Positions 1 to 6,675 of a DNA stretch of 64,000 bases are shown piece after piece; position 1 is the stretch's first letter, and every line of letters starts with the position of its first letter. The notes beneath the pieces are model-generated. The model saw only the letters and a program-made list of their open reading frames with translations, ran no database searches and was not told where the DNA came from. The stretch is from Streptomyces cinerochromogenes. Lineage in GTDB: Bacteria; Actinomycetota; Actinomycetes; Streptomycetales; Streptomycetaceae. The position numbers and the translations under genes were made by a program. The stretch lies in contig NZ_BMRM01000007.1 in assembly GCF_014648635.1 (NCBI RefSeq), positions 310,001 through 374,000 on the forward strand, given 5' to 3'.

Positions 1-93
1 GAGCGGGCCGGCGAGGGCGGCCGAACCGGCGGCGGCAGCGGCACCGACGACGAAGGCGCGGCGGCTGACCGCGCTGTCGGGGGATCCGGGCAT
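1..93 (-). CDS. Secreted protein, N-terminal fragment with Tat signal (runs off the window)
   Basis: Only the first 31 codons are inside the window. They start with ATG at 91-93 on the minus strand and read MPGSPDSAVSRRAFVVGAAA, followed by an Ala/Gly-rich hydrophobic stretch. The SRRAFVVG motif before the hydrophobic core is a twin-arginine (Tat) signal, so the product is exported in folded form. The gene is divergent from the rhamnogalacturonan acetylesterase at 315 and shares its intergenic region, which carries LacI-type operators. By position it could be another pectin-degrading enzyme, but the catalytic part lies outside the window, so the family is unknown. Confidence 0.7.
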   Translation of the reverse strand, partial: MPGSPDSAVSRRAFVVGAAAAAGSAALAGPL

Positions 94-122
94 GGGGGTG
101 CCTCCTTCGGGAGGTCCGGGTT

Positions 123-162
123 GCGGGTGTGCGGGTGTGCGGGTGTGCGGGTGTGCGGGTGT
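123..162. repeat. Five tandem copies of the 8-mer GCGGGTGT
   Basis: Five uninterrupted perfect copies of GCGGGTGT lie in the intergenic region between the divergent genes at 93 and 315. This is a simple-sequence repeat that could change in length by slippage, and so alter the distance between the minus-strand start and the upstream operators. No function is implied by the sequence alone. Confidence 0.9.
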
Positions 163-190
163 GAGGCAGAGTGGCAGCCGAATCGACTTT

Positions 191-206
191 GCGAAAGGGC
201 TTTCGC
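191..206. promoter_or_regulatory. LacI-type operator palindrome
   Basis: The sequence GCGAAAGGGCTTTCGC is a palindrome with 7-bp arms around a central GG. Its core GAAAGGGCTTTC differs by one base from GAAAGCGCTTTC, a common type of LacI-family operator in actinobacterial sugar gene clusters. It lies about 110 bp upstream of the acetylesterase start. The cognate regulator is not in the window. Confidence 0.55.
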
Positions 207-248
207 GGCCGGGGGGTCGGGAATTGCCTGAATTTACACCCAGGGCTA

Positions 249-260
249 GAAAGCGCTTGT
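249..260. promoter_or_regulatory. Second LacI-type half-palindromic site
   Basis: GAAAGCGCTTGT contains the perfect 8-bp palindrome AAGCGCTT and matches GAAAGCGCTTTC at 10 of 12 positions. It lies about 55 bp upstream of the ATG at 315, a typical place for a repressor site. Together with 191-206 it suggests paired operators controlling the divergent genes. Confidence 0.5.
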
Positions 261-314
261 CCGGAGCGGTACGGTCTCGGGTCGGCCGAGGTTCGGCCGA
301 CGGAGGAGCCGCTC

Positions 315-1355
315 ATGAGACGCGTCACAGCCGCCCTGCTGGTGCCGGCCGCCCTGGGCGCCGCCCTGACCGCGACACCCGCCCAGGCCCGCACGGGCCG
401 CCCGCTCGGCATCGAGCACTGCACGGCCGGCGCCTGTCACTTCGACGTACCGCCGGGCACCTACGACGTCACGGTCCGGCTCGGCGGCGCGACGGCGTCC
501 AGCACCCGCGTCACCGGCGAGACCCGGCGCTCGCTCCTGCCGGAGACGGCCGTACCGGCCGGCGAGCACGTCACCCGCAGCTTCACCGTCGACGTCCGCA
601 CCCCCGAGGGCGAACCGACCGGCCCCGACGGAACCCCCGGCCTGGACCTGGCACTCGGCGGCTCCGCGCCCGCCCTCGCCGGCATCAGGGTCACCCCCGC
701 CTCGCACACCCGCCGGATCGTCCTCATCGGCGACTCCACCGTCTGCGACCAGCCCGCCGACCCCTACTCCGGCTGGGGCCAGCAGCTCCCGCAGTACCTC
801 CGCAAGGGCCTGTCCGTCGCCAACCACGCCGACTCCGGCGAAAGCACCGTCACCTACCTGCGGGACCCGCGGCTGTGGGCCACCGTCCAGTCCCGGATCC
901 GGCCCGGCGACCTCGCCCTCGTCCAGCTCGCCCACAACGACAAGACGACCGACGGTGCGACCTACCGCGCCAACCTGGAGACACTGGTCGCGGGCATCCG
1001 CGAGAAGGGCGGCGAGCCGGTGCTCGTCACCCCGGTCGTCCGCCGCTGGTTCAACGCCGACGGCACCCTGAACAACCCCACCGCCCTGCTGGTCAACGGC
1101 CTCGGCGTCGACCACCCGGCCGTCATCCGCGCGCTCGCCGCCGCCGAGGACGTCCCGCTGGTCGATCTCACGGCGAAGACCAAGGCGCTGGTGGAGTCCC
1201 TCGGACCGGAGGGCTCCAAGGCCCTCTACCTCTCCGACGAGAAGCGCGACAACACGCACACCTCCGCGCACGGCGCCACCGTCTACGCGGGCCTCGTCCG
1301 CGACGAACTCCTCGCCCTGCGTCTGGTGCCCGAGGGCGCCGTGCGGGTGGGATGA
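315..1355 (+). CDS. Rhamnogalacturonan acetylesterase-like SGNH hydrolase (CE12 type), secreted
   Basis: The 346-residue protein starts at ATG 315; the longer frame upstream has no ribosome site, whereas GGAGGAG lies just before this ATG. Residues 1-25 are a Sec signal peptide ending TPAQA. After an N-terminal beta-rich region (about 30-130), the SGNH domain begins with IVLIGDSTVCDQ, where Ser141 is the nucleophile. It continues with YSGWGQQL, a block-III type segment LVQLAHNDKTTD, and the Asp/His motif DNTHTSAHGA near the C-terminus. This arrangement is that of CE12 rhamnogalacturonan acetylesterases (YesT/RhgT type), which remove acetyl groups from pectin. The gene lies before a DUF2264 gene and after putative LacI-type operators, consistent with pectin use. 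The family is clear; the exact substrate is inferred. Confidence 0.85.
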   Translation: MRRVTAALLVPAALGAALTATPAQARTGRPLGIEHCTAGACHFDVPPGTYDVTVRLGGATASSTRVTGETRRSLLPETAVPAGEHVTRSFTVDVRTPEGEPTGPDGTPGLDLALGGSAPALAGIRVTPASHTRRIVLIGDSTVCDQPADPYSGWGQQLPQYLRKGLSVANHADSGESTVTYLRDPRLWATVQSRIRPGDLALVQLAHNDKTTDGATYRANLETLVAGIREKGGEPVLVTPVVRRWFNADGTLNNPTALLVNGLGVDHPAVIRALAAAEDVPLVDLTAKTKALVESLGPEGSKALYLSDEKRDNTHTSAHGATVYAGLVRDELLALRLVPEGAVRVG

Positions 1356-1418
1356 AGCCCTGGGGCGCTCCGACCGGAACCGGGGCGTCCCAGGCCCCCA
1401 GGAAGGAAGACCACCGCC

Positions 1419-3209
1419 GTGATCCGACTGCCCGCCGACGACCGCGCGTCCAGCCCCCGCACCGGCTACACCCGCGCCCACTGGGAAGCCGCCGCCGACG
1501 CCCTCCTCGCCGCGGTGGAGCCGTACGCCACTGCCGACCGCGCCCTCTACCACCTGCCGGGCACCCGGGCGAGCCACTCCGGCCGGGTCTCCGACGGGCT
1601 CGAAGGGTACGCCCGCACGCTGCTGCTGGCCGCGTTCCGCCGCGACGAGACCGCGCTCGGCCGGTACGCCGAGGGCCTCGCGGCCGGTCCCGGCGGGGTC
1701 TGGCCGCGCATCACGGACCGCAGCCAGCCGCTGGTCGAGTCCGCCTCCGTCGCGCTCGCCCTGCGGCTCACCCGGCCGCTGCTCTGGGACCGCCTGGACG
1801 ACGCGGTGCGCCAGCGGACCGCCGCCTGGCTGGCGGACGCGCTCACCGCCGAACCCTGGCCGTGCAACTGGGAGTTGTTCCCGGTCACCGTCGGCGGCTT
1901 CCTCCTGGAGACCGGCCACCGGGAGGAGGCGGCGCGCAGGGCGGTCGACCGGGGGCTGGAGCGGGTCGAGGGCTGGTACCTCGGCGACGGCTGGTACACC
2001 GACGGCGACGGCCGGAAGTTCGACTACTACAACGGCTGGGCCATGCACCTGTACACGGTCCTCCACGCCTGGCTGGCCGACGACGGCGACCTGCTGGACC
2101 GGTACGGCCGACGGCTCTCCCGCCATCTCGCCGACTACGCCCGCCTCTTCGGCGCCGACGGCGCCCCGGTGCACCAGGGCCGTTCCCTGACCTACCGCTT
2201 CGCGACGACGGCCCCGCTCTGGCTCGGCGCCCTCACCGGACACACCCCCCTGCCCCCGGGGGAGACCCGGCGCCTGGCCTCCGGCGCGCTGCGGTACTTC
2301 CTGGACGGCGGCGCGGTCGACGAGCGGGGCCTGCTGCCGCTCGGCTGGCTCGGCCCCGACGAGTCCCTGGTGCAGAACTACTCGGGACCCGCCTCGCCGT
2401 ACTGGGCGAGCAAGGGCTTCCTCGGCCTGCTGCTGCCGCCGGAGCACGAGGTCTGGACGGCGCCGGAACAGCCCGGACCGGCCGACCGCGCCGACGCGGC
2501 ACACCCCGTGCCCGTCCCCAACTGGCTGCTGCAGTCCACCCGTTCGGACGGCCTGGTCCGGCTGCACAACCACGGCAGCGAGGACGTCCGCTACGACCCC
2601 TACTACACCCGGCTCGCCTACTCGACCGCCACCGCGCCCGCGCCGTCGTACGACAACAGCGTGATCGTCGGCGGTGATCCGAGCCGCACGGGGATCGAAC
2701 CGCTCGGCACGGGCGAGGGGTGGATCGCCTCCCGGCACACCGCGGGCACCGGGGTCACCGTGACCAGCCTGGTGGTGGTCCGCGGTGCCGTGGAGGTGCG
2801 GGCCCATCTGGTGGCGGGTGCGGCGCCCGGGACCCCGGTGCGGGTGACGGGCTGGCCGGACGCGCCGGGCGTACGGAGCGAACTCGCCCCGGTCTCCGGC
2901 CTGTCGGCGGAGCTGACCGGGGTGACGGGGGACGGCGGGGCCACGCTCTTCGTGGCGCTCGCCCGGCTCACCGGGGAGCCGGACCCGCTGCCGCTCGCGG
3001 AGCTGGTGTCCGTGGCGGTGCGGCAGGACGACGCCGGGAAGCCGGGCCACGAGGTGCGGGTGAGCTGGTCCGCGGGCGAGAGCGCCGCCTTCCGGTTCGC
3101 GGCGCCGGACGGGGCGACGGCCGACGCGTGGTCGGTGGCGCCGCTCCGACCGGGGGAGGAGGGAGGGACACCGGACGGTTCGGCGGGGACCGAACCGTCC
3201 GGGGCCTAG
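1419..3209 (+). CDS. DUF2264 domain-containing protein
   Basis: This 596-residue cytosolic protein starts at GTG 1419 with GGAAGG upstream. The N-terminal 360 or so residues look like an all-alpha toroid of the kind seen in polysaccharide-active enzymes, with aromatic and acidic clusters such as YLGDGWYTDGDGRKFDYYNGW (only part of the motif, around residues 187-208) and WAMHLY. The C-terminal third is beta-rich. This layout matches DUF2264, a family often found in bacterial pectin/rhamnogalacturonan clusters and thought to be glycan-active, though the reaction is not established. It follows the acetylesterase by 63 bp and is probably cotranscribed with it. Its last codons form part of a perfect inverted repeat (3171-3202), and its stop codon overlaps the -10 box of the next gene. 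Confidence 0.8.
   Translation: MIRLPADDRASSPRTGYTRAHWEAAADALLAAVEPYATADRALYHLPGTRASHSGRVSDGLEGYARTLLLAAFRRDETALGRYAEGLAAGPGGVWPRITDRSQPLVESASVALALRLTRPLLWDRLDDAVRQRTAAWLADALTAEPWPCNWELFPVTVGGFLLETGHREEAARRAVDRGLERVEGWYLGDGWYTDGDGRKFDYYNGWAMHLYTVLHAWLADDGDLLDRYGRRLSRHLADYARLFGADGAPVHQGRSLTYRFATTAPLWLGALTGHTPLPPGETRRLASGALRYFLDGGAVDERGLLPLGWLGPDESLVQNYSGPASPYWASKGFLGLLLPPEHEVWTAPEQPGPADRADAAHPVPVPNWLLQSTRSDGLVRLHNHGSEDVRYDPYYTRLAYSTATAPAPSYDNSVIVGGDPSRTGIEPLGTGEGWIASRHTAGTGVTVTSLVVVRGAVEVRAHLVAGAAPGTPVRVTGWPDAPGVRSELAPVSGLSAELTGVTGDGGATLFVALARLTGEPDPLPLAELVSVAVRQDDAGKPGHEVRVSWSAGESAAFRFAAPDGATADAWSVAPLRPGEEGGTPDGSAGTEPSGA
3171..3202. promoter_or_regulatory. Perfect 13-bp inverted repeat over the promoter of the 3219 gene
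   Basis: CCGGACGGTTCGG (3171-3183) and CCGAACCGTCCGG (3190-3202) are perfect reverse complements with a 6-base loop. The element covers the last coding codons of the DUF2264 gene and lies immediately before the TAGCGT -10 box at 3207, so the loop falls where a -35 would be. It could be an operator for the downstream gene, or a hairpin that ends upstream transcription; no T-tract follows it. Confidence 0.6.
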
Positions 3210-3219
3210 CGTGGCCGTA
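3207..3219 (+). promoter_or_regulatory. -10 box of a leaderless promoter
   Basis: TAGCGT (3207-3212) is followed by six bases and then the ATG at 3219. With a transcription start about 7 bases after the -10, the mRNA would begin at the start codon. The TAG of this box is also the stop codon of the preceding DUF2264 gene. No ribosome-binding sequence precedes the ATG, which supports leaderless initiation. Confidence 0.6.
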
Positions 3220-4031
3220 TGACCCCAGAGCCCGCCCCCGCCGCCTCCTTCGCCGGCCTCCACCACCGTCCGGGCGAGCCGCTGCTGCTGCCCAACGCCT
3301 GGGACCACGCCTCGGCCGCCGCCCTCGCCGCCCGCGGGTTCCCGGCGATCGCCACGACGAGCCTCGCGGTCGCGGCGGCCGTCGGCCTGCCCGACGGGGA
3401 GGCGGCGACCCGCGAGCACACCGTCCGGCTCGCCCTGGCCCTCGGCTCCGGGCCGTGGCTCCTCTCCGTCGACGCCGAGGGCGGCTTCAGCGACGACCCG
3501 GACGACGTGGCCGCGCTGGCCGGCGAGTTGTGGACCGCGGGCGCCGTCGGCATCAACCTGGAGGACGGCCTGGGCCCGGCCGGCCGGCACGCGGCGAAGA
3601 TCGCCGCCGTGAAGGCGGCCGTGCCCGGTCTCTTCGTCAACGCCCGCACGGACACGTACTGGTCGGGCGACGGTGACGAGAGGGACACCCTGCGCCGGCT
3701 CGACGCCTACCAGGAGGCGGGCGCCGACGGGGTCTTCGTCCCGGGCGTGACCGACCCCGGGCGCATCGCCGCCCTGGTCCGGCACACCACCGTCCCGCTC
3801 AACGTCCTGTACTCGCCCGCCGGCCCCACGGTCGCCCGCCTCGCCGACCTCGGCGTGCGCCGCGTCAGCCTCGGCTCGCTGCTGTACCGGCGGGCGCTCG
3901 GCGCGGCCCTCGACGCCGTGGCCGACATCGCGGCCGGGCGGACACCGGGCGGTACGACCCCGTCCTACGCCGACGTCCGCGCACTGGAGCGCAGCGTCCC
4001 GGTGAGCGCGTCGGCGAACTCCACGGGGTGA
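3219..4031 (+). CDS. Isocitrate lyase / PEP mutase family protein
   Basis: The product has 270 residues. It opens with the TIM-barrel start LLLPNAWDHASAAALAARG and continues with AIATTSLAVAAAVGLPDG, the metal-binding strand LLSVDAEGGF, GAVGINLEDGLG, and the arginine strand FVNARTDTYW. These are the blocks of the isocitrate lyase/phosphoenolpyruvate mutase superfamily, whose members cleave or form C-C or C-P bonds of 2-oxo or hydroxy acids with Mg2+. The catalytic cysteine motif of true isocitrate lyases (KKCGH) is absent, as in the short 2-methylisocitrate lyase-like and oxaloacetate-type relatives. The substrate cannot be told. The start is supported by the leaderless promoter at 3207. The 3' end overlaps the convergent hydrolase gene by 67 bp. 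Confidence 0.8.
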   Translation: MTPEPAPAASFAGLHHRPGEPLLLPNAWDHASAAALAARGFPAIATTSLAVAAAVGLPDGEAATREHTVRLALALGSGPWLLSVDAEGGFSDDPDDVAALAGELWTAGAVGINLEDGLGPAGRHAAKIAAVKAAVPGLFVNARTDTYWSGDGDERDTLRRLDAYQEAGADGVFVPGVTDPGRIAALVRHTTVPLNVLYSPAGPTVARLADLGVRRVSLGSLLYRRALGAALDAVADIAAGRTPGGTTPSYADVRALERSVPVSASANSTG

Positions 4032-4681
4032 TCCAGCGTGCCCAGGTGCCCGCCCGGGAACTCGGTGAACGCACACCCCAGCCGTCCGGCGAGGAACTCG
4101 GCCGTCCGGTGCAGGAGCTGTCCGCGCGAGCCGGTGCCGGCGGCGATGGTGAGCCGGCCCGGGGGCGGGACGGCGGCGGGCACGTAGGCGGTGAACGGGC
4201 GCAGCACCCGGCCCAGGAAGACACCCATCGGGGTCGCCGAGTCGCCCTCGGCGGGCGGCCGTCCGGGCCCGTCGAGCTGGTCGATCAGTTCGGCCCGCCG
4301 GGCCGCCCCGTCCGGCAGGACGGTCACGCACGGCGGCTCGTGCGCGACCACGTGCGCCAGCCGTCCGGGGTGCCGGAGGAGCAGGTCCAAGGCCGCGATG
4401 CCGCCGGAGCTGGTCCCGAACACGGACGCCGACGCGCCCGCCGGCAGCACCTCCTCGAGTACCCGCCGCGCGCCCTCGCTCCAGTCCGCGACCCGCTGTT
4501 CGGTGACCGGCGCGCCGAGCCTGCCGTGCGCGAGCCCCAGCGGGTCGTACGTCACGACGGTGAAACGCGTGGCCAGCCGCTCGGTGAGCGGTCCGAGGCC
4601 CATCGGATGCCCGGCACCGCCCGGCACGAGCAGCAGCACGGGACCGGAGCCCGTGACGTCGTAGGGGGGCGTGCCGGTCAT
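3965..4681 (-). CDS. Alpha/beta hydrolase
   Basis: The 238-residue product has an alpha/beta-hydrolase fold. The strand and oxyanion segment LLLVPGGAGHPMG is near residue 15, YDPLGLAHG follows, and the nucleophile elbow FGTSSGG has Ser as the nucleophile. The catalytic His is probably in FPGGHLGTLDHP near the C-terminus. It begins with ATG at 4679-4681, overlapping by 4 bp (ATGA) the stop of the TetR gene at 4678, so the two are translationally coupled and form a regulator-enzyme pair. The substrate is unknown; the regulator may respond to that substrate. The 3' end runs 67 bp into the convergent gene 3219-4031, in antisense. Confidence 0.8.
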   Translation of the reverse strand: MTGTPPYDVTGSGPVLLLVPGGAGHPMGLGPLTERLATRFTVVTYDPLGLAHGRLGAPVTEQRVADWSEGARRVLEEVLPAGASASVFGTSSGGIAALDLLLRHPGRLAHVVAHEPPCVTVLPDGAARRAELIDQLDGPGRPPAEGDSATPMGVFLGRVLRPFTAYVPAAVPPPGRLTIAAGTGSRGQLLHRTAEFLAGRLGCAFTEFPGGHLGTLDHPVEFADALTGTLRSSARTSA

Positions 4682-5277
4682 CGGTCCTCCGCTCCCCTCT
4701 GCTCCCCGTTCTCGCGCGGCCAGTGGGTGAGGGCGACGTGCAGGGCGTCGACCGCCTTGTCCCAGGAGGCCCGTACGTCCCGGTCCGCGCCGAAGCCGCC
4801 CGCGCTCTCCAGTACGCAGTAGCCGTGGAAGGTGCTGCGCAGCAGGCGCACGGCGTCCGTCAGGTCCGGTTCCTCGAGGCCGTAGGCGCGCAGCATGCCG
4901 TAGGTGATCTGCGCGGTGCGGCGCAGGGCGGGGGAGTCGGCGATCAGGGCCTGGTCGACGCGGATCTGGGTGGCCGCGTACCGGCCGGGGTGCTCCAGGG
5001 CGTAGCCCCGGTAGGCGCCGGCGAACGCCGTCAGCGCCTCCTTGCCCGCCCGGCCGGCCACGGCCGCCGCGATCCGGTCGATCAGCTCACCGCCCGCGTA
5101 CAGCGCGAGCCGGGTGCGCAGGTCCTGGAGGTTGCGGACGTGCGAGTACAGGCTCGCGTCCTTGACGCCGAAGCGGCGGGCCAGCGCGGAGACGCTGAGG
5201 TTCTCGAACCCGGCCTCGTCCGCCAGCTCCGCGGCACCCGCCACCACCCGTTCGGCACTGAGCCCTGCCCGGGCCAT
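4678..5277 (-). CDS. TetR-family transcriptional regulator
   Basis: The 199-residue product has an N-terminal TetR helix-turn-helix: LSAERVVAGAAELADEAG, then LSVSALARRFGVKDASLYSH as the recognition part, followed by a helical ligand domain. The start at 5277 has a strong GGGAGGTGG ribosome site. It is the first gene of a two-gene unit with the alpha/beta hydrolase (ATGA overlap). A perfect palindrome (5297-5316) only 20 bp upstream of the start codon is the expected autoregulatory operator. The C-terminal domain resembles the TetR_C_33/WHG type, but the ligand cannot be inferred. Confidence 0.9.
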   Translation of the reverse strand: MARAGLSAERVVAGAAELADEAGFENLSVSALARRFGVKDASLYSHVRNLQDLRTRLALYAGGELIDRIAAAVAGRAGKEALTAFAGAYRGYALEHPGRYAATQIRVDQALIADSPALRRTAQITYGMLRAYGLEEPDLTDAVRLLRSTFHGYCVLESAGGFGADRDVRASWDKAVDALHVALTHWPRENGEQRGAEDR

Positions 5278-5296
5278 ACGCCCACCTCCCTTGGAT

Positions 5297-5316
5297 CCCT
5301 AGGATTTATCCTAGGG
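5297..5316. promoter_or_regulatory. TetR operator palindrome
   Basis: CCCTAGGATTTATCCTAGGG has two perfect 9-bp arms around a central TT. It is placed between the divergent TetR gene (start 5277) and the 3' end of the gene at 5334, overlapping the likely TetR promoter. The AT-rich centre in very GC-rich DNA stands out. Size and position fit an autoregulated TetR site. Confidence 0.75.
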
Positions 5317-5333
5317 TATCTAGGAACCGGGTG

Positions 5334-6674
5334 TCAGCCGATCGGCGCGTACAGCACCCCCAGCTTGTCGACCTCCTCGCCCGAGCGGCCGGTGAAGCCC
5401 ACGATCTGCCAGCCGGCGGGGGCCGTGAAGGCGGTGGTGTCGGTGGTCGGGGTGCCCGCCGAGAGGGTGCGGCCCCGGTCGGTGGTGAAAGCGGCCGAGA
5501 AGAGGCGGGTACGGCCGTCCTTCTGGCCCTCGGTGAGCTTCACCGAGGTGAGGTGTTCGCCGGCGGCCAGGGTGAGGGAGGCGGCCGTACCGCCGGCGCC
5601 GCCGTGGGTGAGGGCCGTCCCGCCGTCGTGGGTGAGGGACACGGCGTCCAGGCGGGCGCCGCCGCGCAGGGTGAGGGTGCGCGGGGAGGGGGCCGCCGGG
5701 AGGTCGTCGGCGTCGTTGAAGGCCGTGCCGTGCGGGCCGCCGAAGAAATCGCTCGCCCGGAGCTTCGGGCTCGGCGTGTAGGAGAAGTCGACGGTGTGCG
5801 GGAAGTGGTCGGAGAGGTTGCCGCCGGCCGCGTCGAGGAACGACGCCCACTCGTCGTGGTAGCGGGTCGCGGTCAGGGAGACCAGGGCGCTGCCGCGGTA
5901 GAGGACCTTGTCGACCACCTCGCAGTCGTCGGGTGGCGCGGACGCCGGGCACAGCAGCGGGTCGGCGCCCTGGGCGGGGGCCGTACCGCCCCTGACCAGC
6001 CGCACCCAGGCGTCGGTCAGGCCGTTGTCGGTGACGAGCGTGCGGATGGTGTCGCCGGCGCGGGTGTACCGGGTGTTGGTGTCACCCATCACGATCACCG
6101 CGTTGCCCGCCGAGTTGGCCCGGATGAAGGCCGACAGCTGCGCGATGTTGGCGCGGCGCGCGGCCAGGGCGTCGGCGGTGTCGTCGGCGTTGGGGTGCAG
6201 GTTGTACAGGTCGACGTAGACACCCTCGGCGAGCCGTACCCGGGCCAGGGTGAAGCCCTTCGGGGTCAGGCAGTTGGTGCCGGTGCAGTCGTTCCACCGC
6301 ACCCGCTCGACGTCCTCGAACGGGCGGTCGGAGAGGGTGTTGAGGCCGTCACCGAAGCCCGCACCGCCGCTCGTCGCCGTGCGGTAGGGGTGGTGGTCGC
6401 CGGCGTAGAGCGCCGCGTGGTAGTTGAAGTCCTCCTGGACGTTGACGATGTCGTACCCCGCCAGCCTCGGTGAGATCAGCGGGGTGTTGGTGGCCGGATG
6501 GCTGGAGCTGAGGCCCTCCGGCAGTCCGGCCACGTTGTACGTCAGGACACTGAACCCGCCGGATTCGGCGGCCTGCGCGGTACCGGTCGAGGCGGTGAGC
6601 CCGGACACGGCCAGCAGGCCGGCGGCGAGCGTGCCGAGGAGTCGTCCCATGGGTCGCATGCGACCCATGGTCAC
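5334..6674 (-). CDS. Secreted endonuclease/exonuclease/phosphatase-fold protein with jacalin-like C-terminus
   Basis: The product has 446 residues with a Sec signal peptide (MGRLLGTLAAGLLAVSGL, cleavage after GTAQA). The EEP (DNase I-like) domain follows: FSVLTYNVAGLP, VNVQEDFNYHAALY with the metal-binding Glu, LYNLHPNAD, VIVMGDTNTRY with Asp and Asn, and NLSDHFPHTVDF with the catalytic Asp-His. The family includes secreted nucleases and sphingomyelinase-like phosphodiesterases. Residues about 300-446 form a beta-rich domain resembling jacalin lectins, suggesting glycan binding. The frame allows GTG 6674 or ATG at 6668, 6659 or 6650. The GTG comes one base after the lacZ stop (6676), so coupling with lacZ is likely. 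The substrate is uncertain; linkage to galactan genes hints at cell-wall material. Confidence 0.75.
   Translation of the reverse strand: MTMGRMRPMGRLLGTLAAGLLAVSGLTASTGTAQAAESGGFSVLTYNVAGLPEGLSSSHPATNTPLISPRLAGYDIVNVQEDFNYHAALYAGDHHPYRTATSGGAGFGDGLNTLSDRPFEDVERVRWNDCTGTNCLTPKGFTLARVRLAEGVYVDLYNLHPNADDTADALAARRANIAQLSAFIRANSAGNAVIVMGDTNTRYTRAGDTIRTLVTDNGLTDAWVRLVRGGTAPAQGADPLLCPASAPPDDCEVVDKVLYRGSALVSLTATRYHDEWASFLDAAGGNLSDHFPHTVDFSYTPSPKLRASDFFGGPHGTAFNDADDLPAAPSPRTLTLRGGARLDAVSLTHDGGTALTHGGAGGTAASLTLAAGEHLTSVKLTEGQKDGRTRLFSAAFTTDRGRTLSAGTPTTDTTAFTAPAGWQIVGFTGRSGEEVDKLGVLYAPIG
6647..6670. promoter_or_regulatory. 24-bp perfect palindrome covering the start codons of the EEP gene
   Basis: The 24 bases are a perfect palindrome (half-site CCATGGGTCGCA). 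They encode the first residues (TMGRMRPMG) and contain all three in-frame ATGs on the minus strand. In mRNA this would fold into a hairpin that hides the initiation region, so it may limit translation unless ribosomes arrive from lacZ, whose stop is 6 bp away. Alternatively it is a protein-binding site. Confidence 0.55.
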
Positions 6675-6675
6675 G

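Noticed and set aside
123..162. Possible iterons of an origin
   Set aside because: Five simple 8-bp copies in a promoter region, no replication gene and no AT-rich stretch.
246..4331. 1361-codon open frame on the minus strand
   Set aside because: It lies antisense to three recognisable genes, and its translation is low-complexity Arg/Gly/Pro-rich sequence, a normal shadow in high-GC DNA.
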